From Elephas maximus indicus (lineage: Eukaryota; Chordata; Mammalia; Proboscidea; Elephantidae), in the NCBI RefSeq assembly GCF_024166365.1, contig NC_064826.1:60219001-60283000 (forward strand): a stretch of 64,000 bases of DNA, in the 5' to 3' direction. The stretch's first letter is position 1; each line of letters starts with the position of its first letter. The notes beneath the pieces are model-generated. The model did not search any database and was not told the DNA's origin. It worked only from the letters and a program-made list of their open reading frames with translations. The position numbers were made by a program, and so were the translations under genes. This document shows positions 44,900 through 56,184 of the stretch, piece after piece.

Positions 44900-46030
44900 A
44901 GCTTTTTTTCTTTTAATCTTGCTTTGTTTTTTTGATTTCCCTGTCTGGGTTGACTTCTGATTGCTCTGCCCAGTTTTTTAGTCTTGGGTTAATACCTGAT
45001 ACTATTGATTTTCTAACCAAAGAACTCCCTTTAGTATTTCTTGTAGATTTGATTTGGTTTTTACGAATTCCCTGAACTTCTGTTTATCTGGAAATGTCCA
45101 AATTTCACCTTCATATTTAAGAGACAGTTTTGCTGGATATATGATTCTTGGCTGGCAATTTTTTTTCTTTCAATTTTTTAAATAAGTCATCCCATTGCCT
45201 TCTTGCCTGCATGATTTCTATCGAGTAGTCTGAGCTAATTCTTATTGGCTGTCCTTTGTAGGTGACTTTTCGTTTATCCCTCGCTGCTCTTAAAATTCTC
45301 TCTTTATCTTTGGTTTTGGCAAGTTTGATTATAATATGTCTTGGTGACTTTCTTTTAAGATCTACCTTATGTGGAGTTCGATGAGCATCTTGGATAGATA
45401 TCTTCTCATCTTTCACGATATGAGGGATGTTTTCTGCCAATAAATTTTCAACAGTTCTCTCTCTATTTTTTGTTATCCCTCCCTGTTCTGGTACTCCAAT
45501 CACTCATAGGTTATTTCTCTTGATAGAGTCCCACATGATTCTTAAGGTTTCTTCAGTTTTTTAAATTTTTTTTATCTGATTTTTCTTCAAATATATTAGT
45601 GCCAAGTGATTTATCTTCAAGTTCAGAAATTCTGGCTTCTAAAAAAAAAAAAAATTTTTTTTTACTTGCTCTCAGTTCTGCTCCTCTGACTTTCTATTGA
45701 GTTGTCTACTTCTGTAATTTTATTGTTACCCTCCTGAATTTCTCATTGCTATCTATGGATTTTTCCAACTTATTAAACTTTTCATTATGTTCCTGAATAA
45801 TCTTTCTGATTTCTTCAGTTGCTTTACCTGTGTGTTCCTTGGCTTGTTCTACGTGTTGCCTCATTTCCTTTCTTATGTCTTGAAGGGTTCTGTATATTAA
45901 ACTTTTGTATTCTGCCTCTCATAATTCCAGGAATGCACTTTCATCTAGAAGATCACTGGATTCTTTGTTTTGAGAGCTTGTCGAGGTGATCATCGTCTGT
46001 TTCTGTAGGTGACTTGATATTGACTGTTGT
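44900..46030 (-). pseudogene. L1 ORF1 remnant
   Basis: The clearest part is the antisense frame at 45117-45503, with N-I-P-H-I-V-K-D-E-K-I-S-I-Q-D-A-H-R-T-P and P-R-H-I-I-I-K-L-A, the RNA-binding middle and C-terminal domains of ORF1p. The coiled-coil part upstream is interrupted, including by an A-run/T-run insertion at about 45640-45663. Confidence 0.85.
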
Positions 46031-47416
46031 CTCTGAGCCGTCTATAAGTTATTGTATTAGTTTATGTTTGCTTACTGTGTCGTAGCTTCTTGCTTTGTTT
46101 TTTTTTGACGTGCCCAAATGGGTTGCTTGAGTGAGCTATCTTGATTATTTTAACCTTTGGATCTCTGATGTCCTGTCCCCAGTTGGCTAGGGCTGTTAAC
46201 AGGTATATCAGTCTAGGAGTCCATTCAGTTTTCTTGTATGAATTCAGCTCAGGTGTCCAGGTAGCTGATCATCAAGTATATGGTACAGGCTCTGTCCTAC
46301 AGTCTTAGAGGGGCAGGGGTGATTGGTGTAGGTACTGGTATCTGATTGCAGCAGGGGGTCACGCTCTGAACAATGCAGAGGGTTAAGAACCAACCCCCGG
46401 GTGTCTCTGAGGAAAGCATGTCCCTGTTCCCTAGAGTGTGCAGGTGGATGGGTTCTGCAGATGGACCATGGGCATCCAGTGTTTTTGGGTGTATGCACTG
46501 GGCGGTACCAGTTATCCTTGGACTCCTGTCATGGGTGGCTGGGTGACCTGAGTGGAGCTACCAGTCCTTAGGTCCCTGATATGGGTAGGTTAGGACCCTG
46601 TTTAATAGGCAAAGCAATATCAAACATCAAACACCCACCTCTCCCCTGCATAGCTGCAATGGTTGGAGTCTGCCAACAAGGGCCTATTCTCCTGAAATAG
46701 GCCCACACAGGTCCAAGCAGAGGGAAAAGGTGCTCAAAGTCCACAGACCATTTATGTCTGGACAGGAGCCGCTTCTGTCCTGAGTGCCCCTGGTTAGTGG
46801 TGCTGGCAACTTATCTTTTCCCCCAAATGCAAATTTTTTCCTTCTCCAAGGCTGGGAGGATGGTTCTAGGTGCTCAACAGTGCCTATCTCAGGCCCAGGG
46901 AATTCAGCTGCTGAAGCCGGCTTGGGGGTGGGGGGCACATTAAAATATACACAAGTACTCAGCTTTTGCTGAGAGAACTGTTCTCTGGTTCCGGAGGTGT
47001 GAGTAGGCTGTGTGGTTGGCTGCTTCTCCCTGAGGAAACTGCGGCCGAACGCTAGTACCAGCCCACTGCCACGGCTCTGGGAATGGTGCCTGAGGGCTCC
47101 CCACGATCCAGGTCCAGTAATTCCTCTTTGCTTCTGAACTGTCTCTTCCTCCCCCTGCCCCTCTGTTCGTTTTCTAAGCTTGCCTTTGATGATCAGGGCT
47201 CCTAGGTTGTCATAAATATAGTCATTTCACTTGTTTTTTCGAGTCTTTGTTGTAAAGTGGGCTCACCAGAAGAGTCTGTCTATTCTGCCATCTTGGCTCC
47301 ACCTGCTCTTTGTTATATTTTTAAGTTGCCAAGGGAAAGTATCATATGAAAATGGTGTGTTTGATTGATTTCTTGATGTTGTTTATATAGAATACTAAGA
47401 ATTGTATGTTTTTTAG

Positions 47417-47476
47417 GGTATTTTCAAGCCTATGGACCTTAATCGTGTCATCAAACTCCTTGAAGAGACAGATGAA
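47417..47476 (+). CDS. CFAP69: CFAP69 exon 2 (residues 41-60)
   Basis: It encodes G-I-F-K-P-M-D-L-N-R-V-I-K-L-L-E-E-T-D-E, matching human D-V-F-K-P-M-D-L-N-R-V-I-K-L-L-E-E-T-D-K. The acceptor is TTTTTTAG. I chose the donor GTCAGT at 47477 because the protein then has the human length across the junction with N-D-L-E-E-K-Q. A second in-frame donor (GTTTGA) lies nine bases later and would add V-S-K. Phase 0. Confidence 0.88.
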
Positions 47477-48978
47477 GTCAGTAAGGTTTGAGAGAAAATT
47501 ATTGTTTTACCACTTATAAACTTTTACCTTCCTGAAAGGTAACATGTATTTCCTTAAATGCCTCATTTCTTTCCTTTTGTTTAAAACATCACAATTCATG
47601 TATATCTTATATCCAAAGACTGTTTAAATTTAGTATGAATATATTTAACCAGGTAGAGAAGGCTGGAGGAGGAGAATAGGTTTGGTTTTGTGGGATGGAC
47701 AAACCCATGGTGGATATAAGCAGAAGGAATCGTAAGAATGAAGAAAGGATCACCTAGCCTCTATTAATTGCTTATTACCTATGAAGATGGGGAAATAGAA
47801 AAAGGGTAACCTGGTGTACTACCTACAATTCCTTGATTTGAAATCAGGAGATATTTTATGCCCATATACGCACATACACACACATACCTGTGCATAGGTA
47901 ATTTATCTTGAGGGAGATCTTTTTAGAATGCATTGGACATAAAATTATTTTAGACACAAGACTCGAAGTTTAGAGTTTGTGCTTGGGAGAAAGGGTAATA
48001 ACCATGCATGTACTGCTCACACACCACACTCTCTTAACGTTAGCCAAGAATTGACTGGATGCCTAAAAGCCAGCATATGCTATAAAGTTACTACTCAGTG
48101 ATTTCCAAAGAAGAGTTCATATTTTTAATCAGCGGAAAATGGTTGGCCATGGGTTAGGCTATCAAAACAAAACAAGACAAAGCATTGTCTTGTGAATAGT
48201 GGGCAAAATTTTTAATCATTGTTTTAACATTTTTAGACCCTACTTTTTTACATAGAAAGAAAAAGAAACAAAATAAAAATAGTGACTTATAAGAATAATT
48301 TATCCTTTGCTAACTATAATTGTGAAAATATTCACTTATAAACTTTTTTAGTTGTGAATATAACTGCATTTTTTAAAAAGAAAATTCTATTACACAGAGT
48401 TCCTACTAACTGTTAAAAAAGGACGTGTGTGTCTGTGTGTGTGTGTATAGTTTTTCAAAAACAGTTTAAGGAGGTTAAAGGACAGAAGTGATTGAGTCAT
48501 AAAAACACATCTGGAAAAGAGGAATAACAATAATACCTCCCTAATAGTGTTATTTTGAAAATTAATGAATGGTACGTATATATACAGTGGGGGTTGGTTA
48601 TGTATATATAGTGCCAAGGTAGTACATGATATAGAACATATAGGGTTGCTATGAATCAGAATTGACTTAACGGCACTGGGTTTGGTTTTTTGGTTTATAG
48701 AATATATGCTGAATATATTTTAGCTGTTATTAATATTATTTCTGGAAACAGTTACTGCTTTTATATTAGCCTAGTTTTGATTCACAATTTTGTAGTGAAA
48801 TTTAAATGATAATTTTATCTTCACTTTTCCAGGAAACATTTTACAATATTTGTAACAGTGATTTAAGAATTACTTGATAATTTTAATGTGTCTACTTTCT
48901 TTTTATAATAGAGAAATTTTTTAAAATCTCAAAAAAATTTAATAGCACAAAAGAACTAACCTGGATCGTTTGTTTTAG
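47477..48978 (+). other. CFAP69: CFAP69 intron 2
   Basis: AT-rich intron with a short TG repeat at about 48424-48446 and an AfroSINE tail at 48639-48697. Nothing else is recognised. Confidence 0.8.
48639..48697 (+). repeat. AfroSINE 3' tail fragment
   Basis: GGGTTGCTATGAATCAGAATTGACTTAACGGCACTGGGTTTGG and a T-rich end; only the last 59 bases of the SINE remain. Confidence 0.8.
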
Positions 48979-49044
48979 AATGATTTAGAAGAAAAACAAC
49001 TCAAATCTGTAAGGAAACTGGTCCAGTATTATCAGAATGGATTT
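48979..49044 (+). CDS. CFAP69: CFAP69 exon 3 (residues 61-82)
   Basis: N-D-L-E-E-K-Q-L-K-S-V-R-K-L-V-Q-Y-Y-Q-N-G-F matches human D-G-L-E-E-K-Q-L-K-F-V-K-K-L-V-Q-C-Y-Q-N-G-L. The acceptor is GTTTTAG. The donor TTT followed by GTATCC is weak after position +4, but exon 4 resumes exactly at the next codon (P-L-R-D-L-A-Q), so it is well supported by the protein alignment. Phase 0. Confidence 0.9.
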
Positions 49045-49106
49045 GTATCCTTTACATATTTATGTATGTTTATTTCATTCAGCCTGGGAGAATTTTTATT
49101 ATAAAA

Positions 49107-49574
49107 TGTATTAGTTTCATATTGCTGCTGTAATAAATTACCACACACTTAGTGACTTAAGACAGCACAATTTATTATCTTACTGTTCTGGAGGTCAGAA
49201 GTCCAAACTCAGTCTCACTGGACTAAAATCAAGATGTTGGCGGGGCTGCTTCCTTGTGAAGGCTCTAGGGATGGATACATTTCCTTGCCTTTCCCAGCTT
49301 CTAGAGGCTGCCTGCATTCCTTAGCTCATGGTCCCTTCCGCCCTGTGGCATTACTCTCACCTCTGCTTTCATCATCGCATCTCCTTCTTCTTTTTCTGAT
49401 CCTTCTCTTTTTCTTATAAGGACTCTTGTTATTATATTGGCATAATTCAGAATAATTTTCCCATCTCAAGATCCTTAAATTAATCACATCTTCAAAAGTC
49501 TTCCTTCAGAGGTTCCAGGGATTAGGATGTGGACATCTTTGCAGGGTAGGGGTGGGTATTCTTCAGTCTATCAC
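49107..49574 (+). repeat. MaLR-type (MLT1-like) solo LTR
   Basis: It opens with TGTATTAGTTTCATATTGCTGCTGTAATAAATTACC, has TTCTGGAGGTCAGAAGTCC and CTTATAAGGACTCTTG in the usual order, and ends near GTCTATCAC. The length of about 470 bp fits an MLT1 LTR of the ancient ERVL-MaLR group. No internal region is present. The family name is from memory. Confidence 0.7.
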
Positions 49575-49714
49575 GAGAAATATTTAACATTTCGTTTTTT
49601 TATAAAATTATATTTTTTGTTTATCAGAGAATATGAAATTGATGAATCAATATAACACAATTAACTTGGTGTAGCTAATGTCAGGTTTTATAGATTCAGA
49701 GAGACAGTGGTTTT

Positions 49715-49905
49715 AGTTAGGAGGCCCAAGTCAAAGTCTTGTTTCTACCAATTCGTTGGGCAGTTGTACCTTTGCTAAGCTTCCTAACTTCTGCACTCTT
49801 ATAAAATGCAAATAATAGCACCTCATAAGGTTGTTAATGAAGAGTGGATGAGATCATGTACATGCGAGTGCTTGATAATCTGCAAAACATTGTATAAATA
49901 TATTA
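49715..49905 (+). repeat. MIR SINE
   Basis: GGGCAGTTGTACCTTTGCTAAGC then ATAAAATGCAAATAATAGCACCTCATAAGGTTGTTAATGAAGA follow MIR. Confidence 0.75.
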
Positions 49906-50059
49906 TCTCCTCTGAATATACCATCCTTATCAGAATACATGGAAACCAGTGCTTCTCAAAAATATCTGTGCTTAAAGACCAGTCATTTGTTGTTTTTTAA
50001 CCACTGCATACAGGTACTATTGTGAAAACGCAGTTAAAATGTCACAGAAATACCAGATT

Positions 50060-50345
50060 GTTATAAAAGATTTTGTTGTAAAAATATATATCACACATAT
50101 ACAAATTCAACTTTTTACAGGTGTACAACTTACTGACATTAATTACATTAATCAACTGTGCAACCGTTACCCTTAATAAATGCAAATCTTCCATCACCAG
50201 AAAAAAAACACTCAGTGGTCTATAAGTAATTATTCCCCACCCAACCCCACCACTGCCCCTGTAACTACTAATAAACTTTGGTCTCTATACATTTGCCTAT
50301 TCTTTTCTTTTTATATAAGTGAGATCATATAATATTTACTGTATA
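50060..50345 (-). repeat. Old L1 3'-end fragment
   Basis: CAACTTTTTACAGGTGTACAAC ... CATTAATTACATTAATCAACTGTGCAACCGTTACC ... GTGAGATCATATAATATTTAC is the antisense 3' UTR of old L1 subfamilies. Confidence 0.55.
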
Positions 50346-51595
50346 TTATAACATGTTTTAAATGTCCACACTCATTTTCTTTACTCACCTCGTCACAGAC
50401 TGGAAATACACAATTCTAGGACTGTCAGTTGTCCATAGACCACTCTTTGAGTTGCATTTATCTAAATGATCTCCATCAGTTGTGTGACCTGGTCTAAAGA
50501 AGGTATCGGTCTCTTATATTAGTTTATTTCAGTATTTCAAAATGTCTTAAGCCTTCCATTTAGGGAAATATGCCTTATAATTGTATCTAAATCTTTTCCT
50601 GAGTTTAGCCTTGGTTTTATATGGATTTGTTGTATTAACCAGTTACCCAGAGGCTTGTGGATCTCAAGCACTCTTTACTGATACCCAAGAAAGTCAGGTA
50701 AAGGCTAGTGTGGTAGTGATACCATACTAGCAAATGATTTTTTTTCTATCTTAACCTGACCCTTCAACACCTTATCATCTTCTCTTCTTCAGGTTTAGAG
50801 GTTTAGTGGTAAATCGCTGTTTCTGAATGACTTTAATAGATTGGCTTTAGAGGATGTGAAAAAGCAAAGATAAGTTAAAGAAGTATCTTGATCATTTCTC
50901 AGGTAGTTAACAGAGCTTTGTACTTCTGGGTATACCATTTCTCCCATCTCTTCCTAAGATGCTCCTAGAAAGAGTTCTTAGCTGTAAAACAAAATGTATG
51001 AAATTTGTTTATGTACCAAGAGAGTTTTTTAAATAGGTAAAATAAAAGGGGACTTTACCTGACATTTTGTTTTCATACTAGTTTTAAATGGAATAAATTC
51101 CCAACCTGTTTCAACCCTAAATACAAGAAAATGCATCTGAGTTCAGTGTTAATAAAGTAATGCAATTAAGTCGAGTAAGGTTTAGGTTGCTTGTTCCCTG
51201 ACAGTATATATTTGTATGGATGGAGATGAAGAACACAATTGAGCAATTAAGCTAATTTTCAGTGTTTTACAACTCACTGTCAGTAATAAGTTGTTGATCA
51301 AATAAATCTGTAGTGTAGTGATTGATAATCTAGCTCCAAAGTTGTGGTGAGAAAGGAATAACATTATTTTGAATAAGAGGATATTGAAGCACAAATTGAA
51401 TGATACTCATATTCCTATAAACATATGTAGTTCTAATTTTTAGTCTTTATGCTTAAGAATAAGTATAATTAAAACAGAGTGAACCACATTTAACAAAATA
51501 GATAGAATTCTATAGACTCTTTTGACAGAAGTACTATAAAGAATATGTTGACTGAGAAAATTCTTAATTTTATTTCTTAACTAAAAATACTAAAG

Positions 51596-51705
51596 CCTCT
51601 GAGGGATTTAGCACAGATATTTAAAATTCTGAATCTGTGTACAGGAAAAATTGAAAGCCATCCTCAGTTTTTAGAATGTGCATGTGATCTCCTAAAATTG
51701 TGTGG
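51596..51705 (+). CDS. CFAP69: CFAP69 exon 4 (residues 83-118 plus two bases)
   Basis: P-L-R-D-L-A-Q-I-F-K-I-L-N-L-C-T-G-K-I-E ... L-L-K-L-C matches human closely at the start and is more diverged in the second half (S-H-P-Q-F-L-E-C-A-C-D against N-Q-P-R-F-I-E-S-A-Y-D). It ends with GG of a split glycine codon before GTAAGT. The acceptor ACTAAAAATACTAAAG has almost no pyrimidine tract. Confidence 0.9.
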
Positions 51706-52739
51706 GTAAGTCAAATTATCTTGTATTATTAACCCGTACTCTTTTGTTATATTTTATTTTTGTATCACAAATAGATTATGCATTATGGTGCTTATACAAA
51801 GTAAGTACCAAAATGCTAAGGCACTCAGAGAACTTTAGTTGATCCCTTGATTTTCAAAGGTAGTCAATTCGTTATAGTCTGAGATTGCCAGCCACAGGGG
51901 ATTAAACTGTAAGTATATAAAAATGTTTTCTTATAATTATTTGCTCTCAAGAGAATGATAAGTATTAGATGAAACCAAGGAATTATAATGTTCTCAGAGA
52001 ATCCTTGGATAGTCTAATAGAAAATTTTCAGTTTTAATTTTTTCTTTCTGTCTTGAAAATTGGATTCTCAAAGAAATATTAGGTTTAGCATCTTATTTTA
52101 TTTTCCAAATAATTAATAAAGAATAAAATGTCACCTTTAATTTTAGTATATATTTTGAAAAATGCAAAGGTGGGAATTATAAAATTAATTTATCCATCCC
52201 ATCCTCCCTACTGCTGTTTCTCCAACCAATTCTGGGAACTAGAAATCCACTGTGCTTTCTTGCTGCCACATAGTGGCTAATAGAGGTAATGTTAACACAT
52301 CCATGTTTAGTCATTAAATACAATGTCATTGTTGTGGGCAATGAGTCAATTCCGACTCATAGCAACCCTATAGGACAGAGTAGAACTGCCCTATAGGGTT
52401 TTCTTGGTTGTAATCTTTGTGGGTGCAGTTCGCCAGGTCTTTTCTCCTGTGGAGTGGATGGTAGGTTTAAACCAGCAACCTTTCGGTTAGCAACTGAAAC
52501 TTTGTAACCACTTATGTCCATCTCTAGTTATTTCGGAATAAACTCATTTTACTTTCTTTCTAATAGAAACACGAAGTTTAGATTATTTGTTTTAATAGTT
52601 GTGAATTCCCCAGGGCTAAAGAATAGGATATTATCCTCATTTATTTTTTAGAAGGAAAATTTTTTCCCTATTTTGCAAGTGATGTCTCTATCAAGGAATG
52701 TGTTAAAAATTACTCTTAAATTCCTCGTTCTTATTGAAG
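51706..52739 (+). other. CFAP69: CFAP69 intron 4
   Basis: It contains one antisense AfroSINE. Otherwise AT-rich and unassigned. Confidence 0.8.
52328..52511 (-). repeat. AfroSINE, long class
   Basis: GAGTCAATTCCGACTCATAGCAACCC tail, the internal block with GGTTGTAATCTTTGTGGG, and the antisense 5' part CTTTCGGTTAGCAACTGAAACTTTG. Diverged. Confidence 0.85.
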
Positions 52740-52816
52740 CTTGCCATTCTTAAAAAAGAAAGTATCGGATGAAATAACATATGCCGAAGATACTGCTAAT
52801 TCAATTGCACTTCTGG
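52740..52816 (+). CDS. CFAP69: CFAP69 exon 5 (residues 119-144 plus one base)
   Basis: It completes the split glycine and encodes L-P-F-L-K-K-K-V-S-D-E-I-T-Y-A-E-D-T-A-N-S-I-A-L-L, identical in these residues to the human sequence I know. The acceptor is TTATTGAAG and the donor is G followed by GTAAGT. Length 77 bases, shifting phase from 2 to 1. Confidence 0.95.
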
Positions 52817-53227
52817 GTAAGTTTTCTTTAACGCAGAGGTTTGCAACATATGACAGGCCCTACTGACAAGAAGAAAATGTCTAGTTTCACTAAGTATATA
52901 GCTGAATGGAAGAAGGAAACACCTAGGTTCCCTAAACATACAGCAGCCATTTTCACTCAAAGTTCTTGTTCTCCATATCTACGCTCTTATTTCCTGGTTG
53001 CCAATTAATCATAGTGTGCTTTGTGATAATTCTTGTGTTGTTTTCTGCCCAGATATTTCACGATACCAACAAAATTCTATGTTTCTTAAGTTCAAGGACT
53101 GGCAGATACTTCTTTACATTTATTGACTTGATGTAATTTAGTGAAGTATTTGTTTTAAACTTTTTTTGTAAATTGGAAATTTAAGTAATGCTAAAAACAT
53201 ATTAATTTTACACTCTAACACTTAATT

Positions 53228-53397
53228 GGAAACCCTGGTAGCGTAGTGGTTAAGACTTTGGCTGCTAGCCAAAAGGTAGGCAGTTGGAATCCACCAGGAG
53301 TTCCTTGGAAGCCCTGTGGGGCAGTTCTGCACTGTCTTATAGTGTCACTATGAGTCAGAATCGACTCAATGACAATGGGCTTGGTTTTTTTGGTTTT
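53228..53397 (+). repeat. AfroSINE, short class
   Basis: From GGAAACCCTGGTAGCGTAG to GACAATGGGCTTGGTTTTTTTGG; internal segment absent. Target duplication not clear. Confidence 0.92.
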
Positions 53398-53943
53398 AAC
53401 AATTATTGTAGTCACTGAGAGCTTAGTTATTCATCAAATGATCTAATATTTTAAATAAAGTCATAAAATGTTGAAAAATTAAGAACTTTAGCATAATATA
53501 CATAAAGATGTAGGTGCCTCTGTTTTATATATAAAAATATGAAAAAAATCATAAAAAAGCAGTTATTTATATCTGGGTTACTGATTGCTTGATTTTCTAG
53601 AGAAAGAAAACAAACAGTAATTTTCTAGGAAATGAGATCAGTGAAACACTAGCTATTTGAGTCATCCCTGAAATATGACAGTGTGTTCCCAAATGAACCC
53701 TACATTAAATTTTTACTTGCTAAGTTAGGTTTTTATTTGCAAAGGAGAAATAAAAGATACTTGACTGATTCAATAAACTTTTTAAAAATCAATAAGTTTT
53801 TACTGAATAGTTATGTTTCCAGCATTATACTCCATACTGAAAGGTGTTAAAGATTCAACTGTCATCAATAAGAAACTTTATATTTTTAAAATAGGCGCTA
53901 ACCCTTTTCTAAATAAGTTTCACAGTCTTCAACGTAGTTACTT

Positions 53944-54108
53944 GGAGCACTGGTGGCACAGTGGTTAAGCATTTGTCTGCTAACCAGAAGGCTGGCAGTT
54001 CGAATTCACCAGCTGCTCCTTGAAACCCTTTGTGGCAGTTCTACTCCGTCCTATAGGGTCGCTATGAGTCAGAATTGACTTGACAGCAATATGGTTTGGT
54101 TTGGTTTA
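53944..54108 (+). repeat. AfroSINE, short class
   Basis: GGAGCACTGGTGGCACAGTGG to GACAGCAATATGGTTTGGTTTGG; internal segment absent. Confidence 0.92.
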
Positions 54109-55525
54109 GAGTAGGTGATGGTGTCAAAGAGATTAGAATAAACATGGGGAGTTTGAGAAGAGGACCTTAGGGAACAGGCAGGTTAAGAAATAACGGGAAA
54201 TTTTAATTCTGTGAATCCATATCATAATCGGGAAAAATTTACAATGGGACACCAACCCAAAAGAGAGGAATGTTAGTATTAATAGATAATAAGTACAGGT
54301 TTGGTTGGTAATATTTTTAAAAAGGCCGGCTGTTGCCCTTATCATTTTAAAATATTGCTTCTAGCAATGTTGACAACCATTTATAGGATAAATACATGGC
54401 TCATATCTTACTGTCAGCTTGTTCTTTGTTTAATGACCATCTGCCTATTAACAGAACATGTTACTGTCTCACTTGAACTCCTAAAATGAGCTCCCTTCAC
54501 TGATTACTGACTGAAATGGTGCTGTTCCTTCCCTTTTTTTTTTTTTTTAATTGCTGGAAAATGAGTTTAAACTGAAATAATTGTATGTAATATAAAGGAT
54601 TGAATGAAAAGCTATTCATGATTATTTACTAATAACTTCCAGTTTCTACTATGTACTAGTATGTTATATTACTTTTTCTTCTAAATGATACACAGATATT
54701 TCTGACTCAGGAGCAGAATTCTAGAAATGGTTGAGGGAAGAAGTTGGTACTCTGCCCTGAGATTATAAAACAGGAAGTTGTGAGAGATGGTCTAAACTTA
54801 TAGATACTAAGGGGTGGAGAAGCAGATGAGAAACTCTAAAATTCCCCCATGAACTTACGGGTTTGGCTAGTTTTGTGGAAAACTTTACTTCTGTTGCCAA
54901 AATTTTTTCAGAACCTAAATACCGATTTACTACCTCCCAAGGTAGGGTTCAAAAAAATGAAATTAAGAGTTAGAGTAATCTTAAAACTGCCCTTTTTAGT
55001 GGTATCTTTTGCCAACTGATCCTCCTAAAGCAAGGGTGAAGCCTCCGTTTGTGCTCCTTCTTTCTGTTCACTTGCTTCCCCACTCCCTGGCCGCCCCTGA
55101 AAGACAAATACTATGTAAGGCCTGATGCAAAACTCGAGTCTTTGGGGAACATCTAGTCACTCCTTTTTCCTCAGACTCCAACCAGATCTGGTATAGTCCT
55201 GAGGCCAACACTACCGATTCCAGTTGTCCTCAAGGCATCCAGAGGGCCTGGATCATTTCTAGAGTCTCATAGAGTTTAGATTCACTTGGGATCATACTTA
55301 AAGGACTTCAACAGAGTAAATACGATCTAGTTTAAAATACAAGCTGAGGATAACTCAGAAGTTTATGTATGACTGAGAAGGAACCCCCCACAGCCCCCTA
55401 CTCCCAGCCAGATACACACATGAACATAAAACCATTACCTACAGATCAAAGACTGCCTAGACACTTGTTCCCTTTCAACCTGTCAGCAAATTGAAGGGCA
55501 GAGCTCACGTGGAACTTCTCTAAGC

Positions 55526-55722
55526 AACCAAACCACCAATTGCAAGTGAGTCAATTCCCGTATGTGTGTCATAGTAGAACTGTGCTGCATGAGGTTTTCA
55601 AGGGCTGATTTTTCAGAAGCAGATCACGAGGACTTCTTCTGAGGCACCTCTGGGTGAATTTGAATCATCAGCCTTTCAGTTAGCAGCCAAGCATGTTAAC
55701 CATTTGTACCACCCAGGAATTC
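55526..55722 (-). repeat. AfroSINE, long class
   Basis: Antisense copy from AACCAAACCACCAATTGCAAGTGAG to ACCATTTGTACCACCCAGGAATTCC, with the internal segment (CAGAAGCAGATCACGAGGAC). Diverged. Confidence 0.85.
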
Positions 55723-55819
55723 CACCCTAAGTATAATGATACATTATTAAATGCAACAAATTACTGATTTTCTAGTTAAAGAGAAAAATGCTAACCAATA
55801 CCTTGCCAAAATAATAATG

Positions 55820-56162
55820 CAGGTAGTCTCTGACATATGATGTGTTTGAGTTACAAAGAACCATACTTATGACCATCTGTTTTTTTGTACATCTTGTCGT
55901 TAGATGACCATCTGTTTTTTTGTACATCTTGTCGTTAGTAATATGTACTACATACAGTGTTGCAGCACATAATTTGCTGATGTTATTATTCTCAGATACA
56001 ATGTTTCCAACCCCCAAAGACAAACATTGAATTTAAAAAGATACTGAAATACAAGGCAATAATAATGAAAACAGAAAAATGAGTTATTCAACTTACATCA
56101 GAACCAACTTACGATGGCGTAGTCATTGGAATGGAACCTCGTCATAAGTCGAGGACTACTTG
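55820..56162. mobile_element. TIR-type nonautonomous DNA transposon
   Basis: The left end CAGGTAGTCTCTGACATATGA and the right end TCATAAGTCGAGGACTACTTG are inverted copies of each other. The interior of about 340 bp has no coding frame. It carries a perfect 35-bp tandem duplication at 55869-55938. The superfamily is not determined, as the target duplication is unclear. Confidence 0.7.
55869..55938 (+). repeat. Perfect 35-bp tandem duplication
   Basis: Two exact copies of 35 bases (55869-55903 and 55904-55938), each starting ATGACCATCTG and ending TTGTCGTTAG. It lies inside the TIR element. Confidence 0.97.
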
Positions 56163-56184
56163 TAGTAGCTAACACATAGAATTT

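Larger units (their letters stand above)
40157..47305 (-). mobile_element. Nearly full-length antisense L1 with target-site duplication
   Basis: About 7.15 kb: 3' UTR to about 40.69 kb, ORF2 at about 40.69-44.54 kb, ORF1 at about 44.9-46.0 kb, 5' UTR to 47305. It ends with the antisense of the usual L1 start GGAGCCAAGATGGC (47286-47300). CTCTTTGTTATA flanks it at 40145-40156 and 47306-47317. It is better preserved than the L1 at 20.6-28.2 kb, with an 801-codon open stretch, but ORF2 still has stops near 41.02 and 43.4-43.5 kb, so it should be inactive. It lies antisense in CFAP69 intron 1, and its 5' end is only about 110 bp before exon 2. Confidence 0.96.
32292..47416 (+). other. CFAP69: CFAP69 intron 1
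   Basis: This 15.1 kb intron is mostly mobile DNA: two AfroSINEs, two antisense L1s, an RTE 5' part, MIR and L2 pieces. The parts at 32.86-34.44 kb, 36.3-37.0 kb and 37.98-38.44 kb have no assignable feature beyond an A-run at 33727-33750, a TG/TA-rich stretch at 33811-33842, and what may be an ancient unnamed repeat at about 36.36-36.75 kb. Confidence 0.8.
49045..51595 (+). other. CFAP69: CFAP69 intron 3
   Basis: It holds a MaLR-like solo LTR, a MIR and an L1 3' fragment, listed separately. The rest (50.4-51.6 kb) has no recognised element. Confidence 0.8.

Noticed and set aside
55869-55938. Tandem repeat as a CRISPR-like array
   Set aside because: There are only two direct copies without spacers, in a mammalian DNA transposon.
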